DNA of 64,000 nt, from NCBI RefSeq assembly GCF_028583425.1, contig NC_072794.1:24177232-24241231 (forward strand), written 5' to 3'. Below are positions 37,401 to 42,843 of the stretch, piece after piece (the first letter of the stretch is position 1; each line of letters opens with the position of its first letter). The DNA is from Eublepharis macularius. Lineage: Eukaryota > Chordata > Lepidosauria > Squamata > Eublepharidae. The notes beneath the pieces were generated by a model. It made no database searches. It worked only from the letters and a program-made list of their open reading frames with translations, and was not told where the DNA came from. The translations under genes were made by a program, and so were the position numbers.

Positions 37401-39669
37401 CTAACATTAAAAGGGACAACATCTGTGTTGGGGCTAGCCCAACATGGTTCACAACCACACTCGCTTTTACAAAATGCTCCTCCAGGCTTCCTTTCTCTGC
37501 CAATTTTGCCGGCAGCAAATGCTCCAAATTATAAATCTAAAAATTTTAGTATACATTTTAATTCATTTAAGGTTTTACACAGATGGTATTTAACCCCAAC
37601 TAGGCTTCATAGAATCAATCCAACAAATAGTGTTAAATGTTGGAAAGACTGTGGTCAGGAGGGTGACTTTCTACATTGCTGGTGGCAATGCCCAATTATT
37701 CAACTATTTTGAGGACAATTTTAATGGAGATAAAGAAAATTATGGGATTTAATTTGCCAGCCTTAGAGAAAACGGTTTTGTTATCTTACTGTCTGGTGCT
37801 GAATTGCTCTAAAATAAAAGCTGCACTAATCACAACTCTCCTAGCCATTGCTAGAATCGCAATTGCAAAAAAATGGAAGGAGAAACAGGGTCTGAAACTA
37901 CAAATGTGGCATCTTATGGGAATATTTTATTCATAGCAGAATTATAAGTAGTACAACTATGCCAAATTTGGAAAGAGCTCAAAGGTCTTTCAAAGAATTT
38001 TGGCTCCCAGTTGTGGAGTATCTTGTTGAACAAGATGTGGTTCCAAAAAATCCATACTTTTGAGCTCTGATGATTTGTTGACATCTGGGAATTCTCTAAT
38101 TGCCTGTCTAATAATGCTGAGAGTTTGAATTCAGCAGTTGTCATGTAGCTTATTCTGTTATTTTTAGACTTTTTTATTGAGCAGTTTTCAATGTTGACAC
38201 CATATTGAATAAATTAATTTTTAAAAAGAACACATGGAGCCTGAAGAAGGGCAAACAGGACACCCCACAGCTGTTCCCACTGGAGAAAATGGTGTGGAAG
38301 GGAAGCCTGAAATCCCTCCTCCCCCGACCCTTGCAGGACTGGAAGCTGCACCTCAAGTCATGGAACACTTTGTAATACTGAGTCCCTCTATGCCCATGTG
38401 GTTGTGAGCCATATTGGGATACCCCTGACAAGACTCACGTCACTTGTAACATCTCGATAAGCCCTTAAGTGTACATCCCTCGTGGCCCAATGCCAAATGC
38501 TGTGGGAGAGGGAACCAGCAAAGTTTGCTTGCATGAACAGTGTTCTCCTCACAGTAGATAGGATTCAACCCACTGTCTCTCAGCTTTAACTGTTTTGTGG
38601 TCAAATTGAGGGGAAGGAGGAGGATAACATAAAGCACAGTGAACTCTTTGGAGAAAAGCAGGATACCAAACCAAAAAACCCTCCTTTTCTGCTTTTACAG
38701 ACAAAATGGTAGACAATCCATTTACCATTGAATAAAACTGGGGCACATTAGCTATCAGGGAGAAAGAACAATTTGGATATTCCCCCACTTGAAAAATTGC
38801 CCCACCTTGATTCTCTAAGCTCGGGGCCTTGAAAAATTGACTTATCTTCTCCCCCTTTTTTCCTTAGAATAAAACTAAGATGTCCTCAGAGTCCTGTATT
38901 CCTGGGGCATCTTCAGTCCTCCTCAAGCTCTCCCCAGATTTAGGTTAATTTCCAAAATAATATTTTTCCACACACTTGTATTCCCCAATTATGTAGAGAT
39001 ATTTATTTATGGATGACGCAGTTTGGAGCAGCTATTAACATCCACATAGGGGGCCAACAAGTTTGCCCATAATGACAATTTCAGTCATCATGATTTGGCA
39101 TTCTCATTTTACATACCACTAAAGGATACTGTACCCATTCCTCTTGATACATGCCGTTGCCATTTTGTGTGATTTAAAAAAAAAATAGTACGCAGTTCTT
39201 AGTACTGAAGCTGAAAAATACATGTGTCGTTGTTTATATATGTTCTGTTAAAGTTGTTCTAAATGCATTGGCTCTGGAGGACAGTTGGCAGAACAATCAC
39301 AAGCATTTTTCTAAAAAAATAGCCAACATTTCAAACGTTGCCATGCAAATGTTTGAACATGAAACTTTGACTTGATTTTCAAATTTGAATTTTTGCACTT
39401 TCCAGTGCAAGCAAGATGGCAGTTGAACAACTTAATGCCCCCCTCACTCTGCAGCCTCATTTGCCCTCCCCCAGATATGCCACCAGAGGTTAGTGGGCCC
39501 AAAGACAGTGCAAGGGACGCCTGCCATTCCAGCTCACCGTGTACCTCCACACTCCCCTGATGTCACTGGTCCTCTCAAAGCAGGTGGGCTCCAACCCCTC
39601 TTCCAGGCAGCACTTGATAGAGGCCAGTCCACTCACACCCGCCCCAACGATGGCTACTCTCTTGGCCAT
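10178..39669 (-). CDS. FMO: Flavin-containing monooxygenase (FMO1/FMO3-type), complete coding region in eight exons
   Basis: Joined exons are 39669-39538, 35409-35221, 28839-28677, 28060-27918, 19791-19592, 18080-17725, 15162-15090 and 10517-10178. They total 1596 nt, encoding 531 residues plus stop. All splice sites are GT-AG and phases match. The internal lengths 189, 163, 143, 200, 356 and 73 nt are those known for vertebrate FMO genes. The family is a microsomal enzyme that uses FAD, NADPH and oxygen to oxidise soft nucleophilic N and S atoms. Visible motifs are the FAD site GAGVSG (residues 9-14), FMO signature F-x-G-x3-H-x3-Y (166-176), NADPH site GMGNSA (191-196), FATGY (327-331) and a hydrophobic C-terminal tail for ER anchoring. 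The N-terminal half recalls FMO1 and the C-terminal half FMO3, so I do not fix the paralogue. Oddities: DIRGVW where DIGGLW is usual, and an altered stretch at the start of exon 6. The non-coding first exon and promoter were not found. Confidence 0.95.
10551..10637 (+). repeat. (AAAG)n microsatellite
   Basis: About 22 perfect tetranucleotide units, about 33 bases upstream of the FMO last-exon acceptor in the intron. It is absent from the corresponding place in the duplicated block. Confidence 0.97.
10866..11000 (-). mobile_element. L2/CR1-like LINE 3' end fragment
   Basis: Matches, in reverse, the 3' end seen at 34200-34340 (ACTCAAGGCAGATTACAC-type sequence). A fuller version is in the duplicate at 60690-60870, including CTTTCTCACTGAGACTCAAGG. 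Confidence 0.5.
12031..12738. other. Intronic sequence without recognised features
   Basis: Intron between the last two FMO exons. There are small homopolymer and trinucleotide runs (CTC at 12505, C at 12683) and no supported gene. Confidence 0.5.
13306..13341 (+). repeat. (AAG)n microsatellite
   Basis: Perfect AAG run inside the tandem array. Confidence 0.95.
13471..13557 (+). repeat. Compound (ATT)n(GAT)n microsatellite
   Basis: About 17 ATT units followed directly by about 11 GAT units, inside the tandem array. Confidence 0.97.
13826..14986. mobile_element. Composite hAT-like fragment with a nested GC-rich element
   Basis: The right end GTGCCCACCTCTA (up to 14984) matches the terminus of the hAT family at 26733-27596 and 53612-54771. 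The left end is not found. Two diverged direct copies of a CTAGCAAGG...CTAAGATTGGTGTT segment (13866 and 14727) flank a very GC-rich piece at about 14003-14705. That piece starts GGCCGGTGCCA and ends TGGCACCGG, and contains repeated GATGACGTCATC / GATGACATCATC palindromes. Long open frames here follow from base composition. Confidence 0.55.
15090..15162 (-). CDS. FMO: FMO coding exon 7 (73-nt exon), residues 395-419
   Basis: Found by searching the intron for the short exon the family requires. Acceptor TGTTTTTTAG and donor GTATGCC bracket exactly 73 nt. In phase it reads GLCKLPP, then a lysine-rich stretch ending KSN, with the tryptophan codon (TG|G) completed by the last exon. The size and the LPP motif match the equivalent exon of mammalian FMO1/FMO3. 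It is too short to stand out as an open frame by itself. Confidence 0.93.
15163..15795. other. FMO intron, nothing recognised
   Basis: Intronic sequence upstream of the 73-nt exon. No additional exon or repeat is supported. Confidence 0.5.
15798..15955 (-). mobile_element. LINE (L2/CR1-like) 3' end fragment
   Basis: TTTATTTATGTATTTATTTATATTTATATTCCGCCCT then GGCTCAGGGCAGATTA is the reverse complement of a typical LINE tail (GCCCTGAGCC...GGCGGAATATAAAT plus AAATA repeats). Confidence 0.55.
15956..17560. other. FMO intron, nothing recognised
   Basis: No exon with FMO similarity and no clear repeat. Short open frames lack any family motif. Confidence 0.5.
17564..17673. mobile_element. Small palindromic MITE next to FMO exon 6
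   Basis: Left GGCCGGGATCCCACA pairs with right TGTGGGATCCAGCC, and inner arms (GAAGGCACCTTCTG / CAGAAGGTGC-type) also pair. It ends about 50 bases 3' of the donor of the 356-nt exon. Confidence 0.6.
17725..18080 (-). CDS. FMO: FMO coding exon 6, residues 276-395 (FATGY exon)
   Basis: The largest internal exon, 356 nt as in other vertebrate FMO genes, between acceptor CCCCGGTAG and donor GTAAGTAG. It completes Arg276, carries the LNEELPG block and VVFATGY (FATGY at 327-331), the LYKYIFPP block and TQARW, and leaves one base for Gly395. Confidence 0.95.
18081..19591. other. FMO intron between the 356-nt and 200-nt exons
   Basis: No repeat or exon recognised. A purine-rich tract lies around 18890-18990. 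Confidence 0.5.
19592..19791 (-). CDS. FMO: FMO coding exon 5, residues 210-275 plus two bases of 276
   Basis: A 200-nt exon after acceptor TTTTCTAG with donor GTACTT. It contains the strongly conserved [10 protein letters not shown] stretch. The segment just before it reads [11 protein letters not shown], whereas family members usually have a glycine and a tryptophan there (S-G-S-W or G-G-G-W). Either the site has drifted or the cofactor/substrate pocket is altered. The length is the conserved one and there is no frame damage. Confidence 0.94.
19792..20503. other. FMO intron left of the L1 insertion
   Basis: Nothing recognised. It ends at the 18-bp target duplication. Confidence 0.5.
20504..20521. 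repeat. Target-site duplication of the L1, left copy
   Basis: AGATTGTATCAAAGAATT is identical to 26651-26668. A perfect 18-bp duplication points to a recent target-primed insertion. Confidence 0.95.
21435..22217 (+). CDS. L1 ORF1 protein (RNA-binding chaperone)
   Basis: 260 residues. The N-terminal 100 residues form a heptad-rich coiled coil ([19 protein letters not shown] region), which in L1 ORF1p makes the trimer. The middle carries an RRM-like domain beginning near LRFRGLPE, with YRVNSR and [14 protein letters not shown] characteristic of the family, then a C-terminal domain. The protein binds L1 RNA and accompanies it in the RNP. The stop codon overlaps the ORF2 start as ATGA. Confidence 0.93.
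   Translation: MSKKEWQSAIENLDKKLVDMMKELKDTKLELIKEVKEVTQTVKSELSEVKKGVETISSELQGTQQRVKTVEDAMENLIDTQQTEMRLVKGRMSVAETKHMEKQLRFRGLPEVEGKSAQEQMTEVLAEYLGKEEEEIVAILDVAYRVNSRIATQRKLPRDVIVQFTTRNMKERIVTKQFQDPLEIDGKTIIIMKELPRSVLLDRKKYKVLIQTLKDMNIRYRWELPEGVSFEFGGAKKRIRSEREMERFIKDNEKDLPTKP
22214..25975 (+). CDS. L1 ORF2 protein (endonuclease / reverse transcriptase)
   Basis: 1253 residues. The apurinic-type endonuclease has WNVNGL, PETHI, GDFNG, SRIDMIW and SDHNPI, so the catalytic residues are present. Reverse transcriptase has [30 protein letters not shown] and [10 protein letters not shown]. The polymerase box reads FEDD at residues 695-698 where L1 elements normally have FADD, and the older copy at 3998 keeps FADD. 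The C-terminal knuckle is C1112-x2-C1115-x8-H1124-x4-C1129. It makes the target nick and primes reverse transcription from it. The length is normal for L1 and the frame is open throughout. The start overlaps the ORF1 stop by ATGA, suggesting coupled reinitiation, though the start is inferred. Confidence 0.95.
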   Translation: MNMECKALSWNVNGLNSPNKRKNIFHWLLKQKCDIVCFPETHIRKQDVKYLKSGKLGKEFVAASNKKKRGVVLYIKEELQPKFVMRDVEARFVAVECNWNLKRVLVVGLYAPNGAKESFFEDLRKHLDDLVYDQIILAGDFNGVTDLELDKKTTTAQKKRGLLPKLFFELIQQETLEDVWRREYPKTRQFTFYSARHLTLSRIDMIWASKDLALWTKEVEIMPMVGSDHNPIMWKFGKRRRRKAWRINEDLLQESENMETLRRETKFFIQYNVNKEVPTSKVWDAYKAVVRGILMDLNGRARKKKEEKRQEIEEKIKAKEAQLKKRPGKKKIYQEIKILQEQLTAMSNKELEWNLKRLNQKAFEGANKPGKYLAWQLKKKREKKIINKICEENKTYLEQTTISRAFYKFYAKLYNKKEVNKESIASYLEKTKLPEISEVWRNKLNSEVTDEEISKAIQSANLGKAPGPDGLTAKFYKTMANELAPFLKEVMNGVFRDQRIPDTWSEANISLIPKEGQDLTNVKNYRPISLLNNDYKIFAKILAERLKGWLSEVIEEEQAGFLPDRQIRDNLRTVINAIEYYDKRCDKEVGFFFVDAEKAFDNLNWDFMFATMEKLQLGERFIRAIKEIYRDQTAAIVVNDELTKKLTISKGTRQGCPLSPLLFILVLEILMIQIRQDEEIRGIKIKDYSYKVRAFEDDIMLIVEDPLENMPKVIDKIKEFGDLAGFFINKKKSKILCKNMTKQKQQLLMETTDCEVTSKVKYLGVELTAKNIDLFKNNYEKLWTQIERDLIKWNRLNLSWLGRIAAVKMNVLPRVMFLLQTIPIIRDSKQFEKWQRKISDFVWAGKKPRVKVKVLQDAKERGGMQLPNLRLYHDAICLVWLKEWMTLKNKKLLALEGYKNFFGWHAYLWHDKVKVNSMFLHHFVRRSLYTIWKKYRTYLQEGTPLWVVPYEVIDPRAVDNEQQCLTYKDITKIEVSKLRIKTQEELSPNYDWFQYRQIRDLYNSDSAKGGIRTENSELEQTLFKEDKKRISKVYQVLLKWYTEDEIDKTQMVKWAINFNKEITMEAWEYLWKTTMKITTCTNIKENIYKMIYRWYMTPKKIALGNLNTSNKCWKCRKHEGSLYHMWWSCEVARQFWGEIIREMSEILQFQINKNPELLLLNLGMEGIPAHHRTLIFYMTAAARLLYAQKWKVQEVPTIEDWIYKLLYMAEMDKMTRKLRDLDSGQFNTDWEKLKQYLEKKWEVGGKLWQFENY
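26651..26668. repeat. Target-site duplication of the L1, right copy
   Basis: Identical to 20504-20521, directly after the poly(A) run. Confidence 0.95.
26733..27596. mobile_element. Non-autonomous hAT element (864 bp)
   Basis: Ends TAGAGATGGGCACGAACC and GGTTCATGCCCATGTCTA form terminal inverted repeats. They are flanked by a perfect 8-bp duplication CACACAAC (26725-26732 and 27597-27604), the hAT signature. A 314-codon frame open on the minus strand has no transposase motif I recognise. Two other copies of this family lie at 53612-54771 and, partly, 13826-14986. Confidence 0.9.
27620..27715. mobile_element. Short palindromic MITE (TGCAATCCTAA type)
   Basis: GTTGCAATCCTAAAGACACTT is matched in inverse by CTTCTTAGGATTACTTCC, with TAAGCCCC / ACTTAC arms. 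It belongs to a small palindromic squamate repeat family. Related pieces lie at 35011-35090, 47780-47880 and 60628-60680. Confidence 0.55.
27918..28060 (-). CDS. FMO: FMO coding exon 4, residues 162-209 (FMO signature and NADPH site)
   Basis: A 143-nt exon between acceptor TCTACATAG and donor GTACTT. The first two bases complete Gly162. It holds the FMO-identifying motif [11 protein letters not shown] (166-176) and the NADPH-binding GMGNSA (191-196). The following residues are VEIA where GTDIA-like sequence is more usual. It ends in phase 0 with a lysine codon. Confidence 0.95.
28061..28676. other. FMO intron between the 163-nt and 143-nt exons
   Basis: 616 bases with a short AAC/AAT-rich run near 28268. 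Nothing else recognised. Confidence 0.55.
28677..28839 (-). CDS. FMO: FMO coding exon 3, residues 108-161 plus first base of 162
   Basis: A 163-nt exon starting in phase 0 after acceptor AATGTTTCAG and leaving one base (G) for the next exon before donor GTACAG. It encodes the GQWDV and FDAVMVC stretches characteristic of the family and ends at the SFPG block just before the FMO signature. The length matches the conserved vertebrate value. Confidence 0.94.
28919..29040. mobile_element. Possible MITE fragment with CpG-rich arms
   Basis: Contains ACTCGCGCGAGAAAACAC and GGTAAGCCGTGCGGAATCAG, resembling the CGCGAGA-rich hairpin element at 56038-56213. Only one end is evident. Confidence 0.35.
29090..29470 (-). 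other. Unclassified repeat-like open region
   Basis: A minus-strand frame of about 120 codons (29442-29077) contains [15 protein letters not shown] and [10 protein letters not shown]. It looks like part of a dispersed element rather than an FMO exon: no splice-compatible FMO sequence is present. I cannot name the family. Confidence 0.25.
29471..30344. other. FMO intron, nothing recognised
   Basis: AT-rich with an A-rich tract at 29895-29980 that may be an old retroposon tail. Confidence 0.45.
30345..30740. repeat. Interspersed repeat, class not assigned
   Basis: A GC-rich segment with a C13 run and closing GGTGCCAGGTTCCCAATCTCC. Similar sequence blocks occur at 34470-34700 and 52222-52545 (CCACTTACCTGGC..., GACCTGGCAA...CCT). 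Confidence 0.5.
30750..33265 (+). mobile_element. Degraded non-LTR retrotransposon (endonuclease and reverse transcriptase)
   Basis: The endonuclease part reads [10 protein letters not shown] (30949-30980), is broken by the hAT at 30983-31540, and resumes [10 protein letters not shown] with [10 protein letters not shown] and a [10 protein letters not shown] box at 31850. The reverse transcriptase part has KLGKAPGSD (32570), [10 protein letters not shown] (32950) and, after a short disruption, a [10 protein letters not shown] stretch at 33185. Several stops and frameshifts make it dead. It is neither of the two L1 types in the window, and I do not assign a clade. Confidence 0.75.
30983..31540. 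mobile_element. Non-autonomous hAT element nested in the LINE
   Basis: Starts TAGGG and ends CCCTA, with a perfect 8-bp duplication GCTAGAAC (30975-30982 and 31541-31548). Removing it rejoins the LINE frame as GDFNAR-TGCS. The interior has inverted and tandem blocks around GAGCTTTCAAAACTCCACTG and CTTCGGAAAGCTTT. Confidence 0.88.
33270..34345 (+). mobile_element. L2/CR1-like LINE, 3' portion
   Basis: Codes for [10 protein letters not shown] and [16 protein letters not shown] (33325-33530), then in another frame [20 protein letters not shown] and [19 protein letters not shown] (33665-33880). These are the conserved C-terminal blocks of L2/CR1-group polymerases. The 3' tail CTTGAGTCTCAGTGAGAAAGG ends in AAATA repeats. 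The frame is broken near 33560 and 33645. Confidence 0.8.
34356..34442 (+). repeat. (AAAG)n microsatellite
   Basis: About 21 units directly after the AAATA tail of the LINE, a usual place for tail-derived expansion. Confidence 0.96.
34470..34700. repeat. Interspersed repeat, class not assigned
   Basis: Ends GTGCTAGGTCCCCCACCTCCTG...GGGACCTGGCAAACC. Shares blocks with 30345-30740 and 52222-52545. Confidence 0.4.
35011..35090. mobile_element. Short palindromic MITE
   Basis: GTGGTCCTAAACAGAGTTACACC pairs with GGTTTAACTCTGCTTAGGATGACAT. Same family as 27620-27715. Confidence 0.6.
35221..35409 (-). CDS. FMO: FMO coding exon 2, residues 45-107
   Basis: Exactly 63 codons in phase 0/0, between acceptor GCATGGACAG and donor GTAAGTGG. 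It starts EHVEEGR and contains the conserved SNTCKEMS and DFPFPEDFP stretches typical of FMO exon 3. The 189 nt length equals the conserved vertebrate exon length. No stop or frameshift. Confidence 0.95.
35500..35845 (-). mobile_element. Old LTR fragment of the gypsy family at 40370-44712
   Basis: CTGCCACCAGGAATTATATTCC, ATCAGGCTCTTTTGTGAGACTAAGTGGCCCTGAG and GCATATTGGTTTCATA match the middle of the long LTR at 43961-44712. It is interrupted at 35846 by a MITE and may resume at 36664. Confidence 0.7.
35846..36663. mobile_element. Non-autonomous DNA transposon (818 bp) with internal duplication
   Basis: Ends GAGTCAAACTACAAGTAACGCAGTTCACATG and, inverted, GAGTCAAGCTACAAGTGACACAGTTCACATG give terminal repeats of about 30 bp. 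Inner arms (GCAAGTTTAGCTGGGAAGTG / CACTTCCCAAGTAAACTTGC) also pair. A ~110-bp block around 36040-36150 is repeated at 36185-36290. The target duplication is unclear (AAA or AAAG). Confidence 0.75.
36664..37488. other. FMO intron 5' portion, nothing clear
   Basis: Possibly a remnant of the old LTR in the first 60 bases. No exon recognised. Confidence 0.45.
37490..38235 (+). mobile_element. 3' fragment of a second L1-type LINE
   Basis: Encodes [19 protein letters not shown] and [19 protein letters not shown] (37560-37690), then in another frame [13 protein letters not shown] (37840-37890). This is the L1 ORF2 C-terminus with the cysteine-histidine knuckle, from a lineage distinct from the full-length L1. 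The 3' UTR ends with TGAATAAATTAATTTTTAAAAAG. Confidence 0.75.
38236..39537. other. FMO intron next to the start-codon exon
   Basis: No exon or clear repeat. Candidate 5' UTR sequence cannot be told apart. Confidence 0.45.
39538..39669 (-). CDS. FMO: FMO coding exon 1 (gene exon 2), residues 1-44
   Basis: The ATG is preceded by a pyrimidine-rich acceptor ending CTTTTTCAAG, so the start codon lies five bases into the exon and the 5' UTR must continue in an exon further upstream (higher coordinates). The exon encodes the Rossmann-fold start with GAGVSG at residues 9-14 and ends in phase 0 at the donor GTGAGC. Residues 36-41 read DIRGVW; most FMOs have a second glycine at position 38, so the arginine here is unusual. 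A longer reading frame upstream of this ATG runs into the intron and is not part of the protein. Confidence 0.95.
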
Positions 39670-40369
39670 GCTCCCTTGAAAAAGCAGAGGAAACACACAG
39701 GAGGTATTTAAGGGATGAAAGACATTCCTGAATAAGTTCCTTACGTAGGCTGGTTCTTGATGAAGAAGTAGAAGTCTTAACACCACACTTGTTCAAAGAC
39801 TGCAAGTTTTTAAACCATACCATTTAAAAAGCACATTTTCTGAAGTATCCTTAAATAAATGTACCCTCTCATGTAGCGTATAAATCAAGATGGAGGGGAA
39901 GGTTCTTTCTGGTACCGAAAAGCACTTCTGCTAGTGGAATACATCCAGAAGATGCTACCCAGAGTGTGTGTTTTGGTGTGTGTAGGTGTACATTTACAGG
40001 ATCTTAAGGCATTCAATGCACCACACATACATTATCTCAGTTAACCTCACAATCCTTGATATCAATGTGGTTTTTCTAAGGTTAGTTTTCAAATAAGGCA
40101 AAGTCTGAGTTTGGGATTTCCTAGCAGATCAATTCATTTGGTTAATTTATGGGTTAAATTTTTTTTTGTTGGTCATAACAGATACTATAATTACTTGAAA
40201 GGAAGACAACTTCAAATGTAAGATGAGCCCCTTATTATTATTATTGGACATAACTGTAACTTTTATGCAAATATAATGCATTCCCTTCCCTTTTACCTGG
40301 GGAAAAATATACTCTTGCATTTGAGTAAATACTGTACTTGCTAATACTCTGTAGCCATTCTATCAAGCG
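39670..40369. other. Sequence upstream of the FMO start exon
   Basis: Begins with the acceptor of the start-codon exon, so it is intron 1 if the gene has the usual non-coding first exon. Nothing else recognised. Confidence 0.5.
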
Positions 40370-40748
40370 TGTTATGACCTTTACTTTTGGGGGGTAGATT
40401 TTTCTTTTAATCTCCCCCTTACACCCTCTGGGTAGTTTGTGTGCACACAGCTGGCCTCTCTTTCCCTGACTGAGTGTCCTTTCACAAACATGCTCAGTTC
40501 AGGTTCCACACAGGTTATATTTCTCTCATAAAACACTTCAACATATTCAGGCAGCACACAGCTAGCCTGCTTTCTTCTGACTCAAAACTTTCTCTCTCTC
40601 TGTCAGTCTAAACTACATTCACTCCGCCCACACTCTCAGTCATCAACCAATCACATCACTCACTCTTCCCTCTCTCACCCCCCACTCTTCACCTAGCTCA
40701 AACCAAGCATTTAAAGACACATGCACACATTTACTTGGAATCATTACA
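40370..40748 (-). repeat. 3' LTR of the gypsy element (379 bp, internally deleted)
   Basis: Nearly identical to the 5' LTR at both ends but lacking about 373 internal bases, with the junction at GGTAGTTTG|TGTGCACAC. The missing part includes the AATAAA that would signal polyadenylation. Confidence 0.88.
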
Positions 40749-40763
40749 AATCCCCCCCTTCTT
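40749..40763 (-). promoter_or_regulatory. Polypurine tract of the gypsy element
   Basis: On the minus strand AAGAAGGGGGGGATT abuts the TG of the 3' LTR, the normal plus-strand primer position. It fixes the element's orientation. Confidence 0.8.
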
Positions 40764-40902
40764 CTTAAGCGGAACACATCTCTTTTTCAGAAGAGCTGTG
40801 TGCAGCTTTCTCCGGCTTAGGGAATGTTTTATTGTCTCTGCAGTTCCTGTTAAGTCCACTTCTCACTCTTCTGTGGTTTTTGGTCTAAAGTCTTGGGTTT
40901 CT

Positions 40903-41683
40903 TTAACTTGCATTCCTCCTCTGCTGGGGTGTCATCTCCCTCTCTGGGATGTTCCACTCCTGGGCTGAGGTCATCTCGCTCTCTGGGATGTTCCACTGCT
41001 GGGCTGAGGTCATCTCGGCTTTGGCCTTCTCTACTAGGTCGTTGTTTGCTTCTTCTGGTTGTTTCTCTATCAATATTCTGTTCTTTCCTAAACAGTCTAT
41101 TTCTTTCTTGCGAACAGGGTTTGAGCTTAGTTCTTTACATGCTCTCTTCATGTTTGATGCACTGGGTGACTCATTTAGAAGGCTAGCATCCTTCAAGGAG
41201 TTTCCTAACTCTTTATACTGTTTTTTGCACATGCTGAGCTTTTCTAGTACTTTCCATTTGTCTTCAATCAGTTCAGCAACTTTACTATCAAGTTGCCTCT
41301 CTCCTCCAACATAAAGTCTGTTTCTAATTAACTGATAGCTTCTGTACGTTAGTAGAAAGACAATTAAAAGGCAACAACGGCAAAATAAATCACCATTTCT
41401 AAATGCTGCATTTTTTGTTGCTGTTTTCTAGGGCTTTCTGCAGCCTTTGGTTTTCTATATCCAAACTTTGATAACTGACTTCTAAATGTTTAGCCTTCTT
41501 AAAAGAGGTTTTCATAAGCTCTAGACGTTTCTGAAGCTGTTGTTTCTCACTTTCCAGTTCTTTGTTTTCTAATTGTAACTGAGCCATCTTGAGGTTCATA
41601 CTCTTCAAAGATTCAACTGTTCTGAGTTCTAAATTCTCTTCATCAATTTGTGTATTCTGTTTCTCTAAGGACTCTAGTTGAAA
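40903..41683 (-). pseudogene. Coiled-coil / membrane-segment coding region of the gypsy element
   Basis: In the same frame as the protease up to a stop at 41399, the sequence is a heptad-rich coiled coil (KMAQLQLENKELESEKQQLQ). Across a run of six A (41416-41411) the frame shifts, and the reading continues with a hydrophobic segment (FCRCCLLIVFLLTY, about 41382-41340) that could span a membrane. A second helical stretch and a tandem repeat of EMTSAQ(Q/E)WNIPE follow before the stop at 40903. SYLDIEN upstream and SYQSLDIEN here suggest internal duplication. I know no family for this and assign no function. Confidence 0.55.
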
Positions 41684-42843
41684 TCAGAGGTTTCTCTGGC
41701 TAGTTAGAGTCTTTCTCGGCATTCTATTTTCTATATCCAGGTAAGAGTTTTCTTGCTTTGACATATCTATTTTTTCACAAATTAGCTTTAGTTTAGTAAC
41801 CCTTTTCTGTAACAACTCATTTTCCCATGCAAACATGTTTGTTTCTGCATTCATCTCATTCTGCCTGTCCTCCTCTCTTATGTCCTTTAACTCGGGATCC
41901 TTCATAATTTCTTCTTTAAAATCCTCAGAGTTTTTATTTATGCTTCCTGCTTTTTCTTGGGACATTTCTGCAGTACTACTAACAGGAGTTTGTCTCTCTC
42001 TTTTTCTCTCCTGCAATGTATCAATTGTGTCTGTTGCTAAGATACCTAGGGGCTTGTCTTCTGCTCCCCTAGCTTCAGCTTGTAGCAAATCATTGGAGTC
42101 AGTGCATATTTGAATTCTTGCCTTTGCTCCCATTACATCTCTTCCCAATACTACTGGTATTTTCTGTTCTTTAATAACTGCTACAGGAAAATATTCTTCC
42201 TTTCCTCTCCAGTTAATTTTTAGCCGTGCTAGTGGCACTCTTTTAGAATTTCCCCACACACCTTGCAAGGATATTTGCTTATCTGGAATCAGGTTTTTCT
42301 TATCAACAAAATCCTCCCTGACCAGTGTTACTGAGGCTCCTGTGTCTAGAATGGCTAAAGTATCTCTCCCATCTATTTGTACCACCTCTCTCAGTTCAGT
42401 ACCCTGAGCAACCTTATCTGTCTTTACCCCACACAAGTAGACTGTTTCTTCAGTGTTTATGGGTAAGGCAGTGTTCTTACTGGGACTTTCATTTGTGTTT
42501 GTTGAGCTTTGGGAGTTTCTATCATCTTCATCACTCTGATCATCTGAGTCAGTTCTAGTGACCCTCCTTACATGCTCAAGCGTTGTTTGCTTGGGTTGGT
42601 TCTTTAGACATTTGTAAGCTAAATGCCCTTTCAGACCACATACATAACATCTATCATTCCAGTATCCATCTTGGTTTCTTTTTATATTTTTATCCTGACT
42701 TTTTATAATCTCAGCTCTTTCATATGTTCCTTTCCTTTCTCCCTCTTGTTCTTTACTTGATTTAAACTCTGGTTTATAAGAACAGTCTTTCTTATCACGG
42801 CAATCCCATCCTCCTCTATTAAGTGTTAATCTATCTGCCACTC
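41684..42843 (-). pseudogene. Gypsy nucleocapsid zinc knuckle and aspartic protease
   Basis: 385 codons open from 42841. The zinc knuckle C-x2-C-x4-H-x4-C (CYVCGLKGHLAYKC) lies near 42650-42605. An acidic serine-rich linker is followed by a retropepsin-type protease with LDTGAS (DTGA at 42346-42335) and VVLGRDVMG. The last 100 residues are charged and helical, leading into coiled coil. The frame closes at a TGA (41686-41684) but continues in the same frame to 41399. It lacks the polymerase genes that normally follow. Confidence 0.85.

Noticed and set aside
42826..42843. Programmed frameshift between gag and protease
   Set aside because: The overlap looks like a one-base loss in a TGGG run, and the element has other stops; mutation is the simpler reading.
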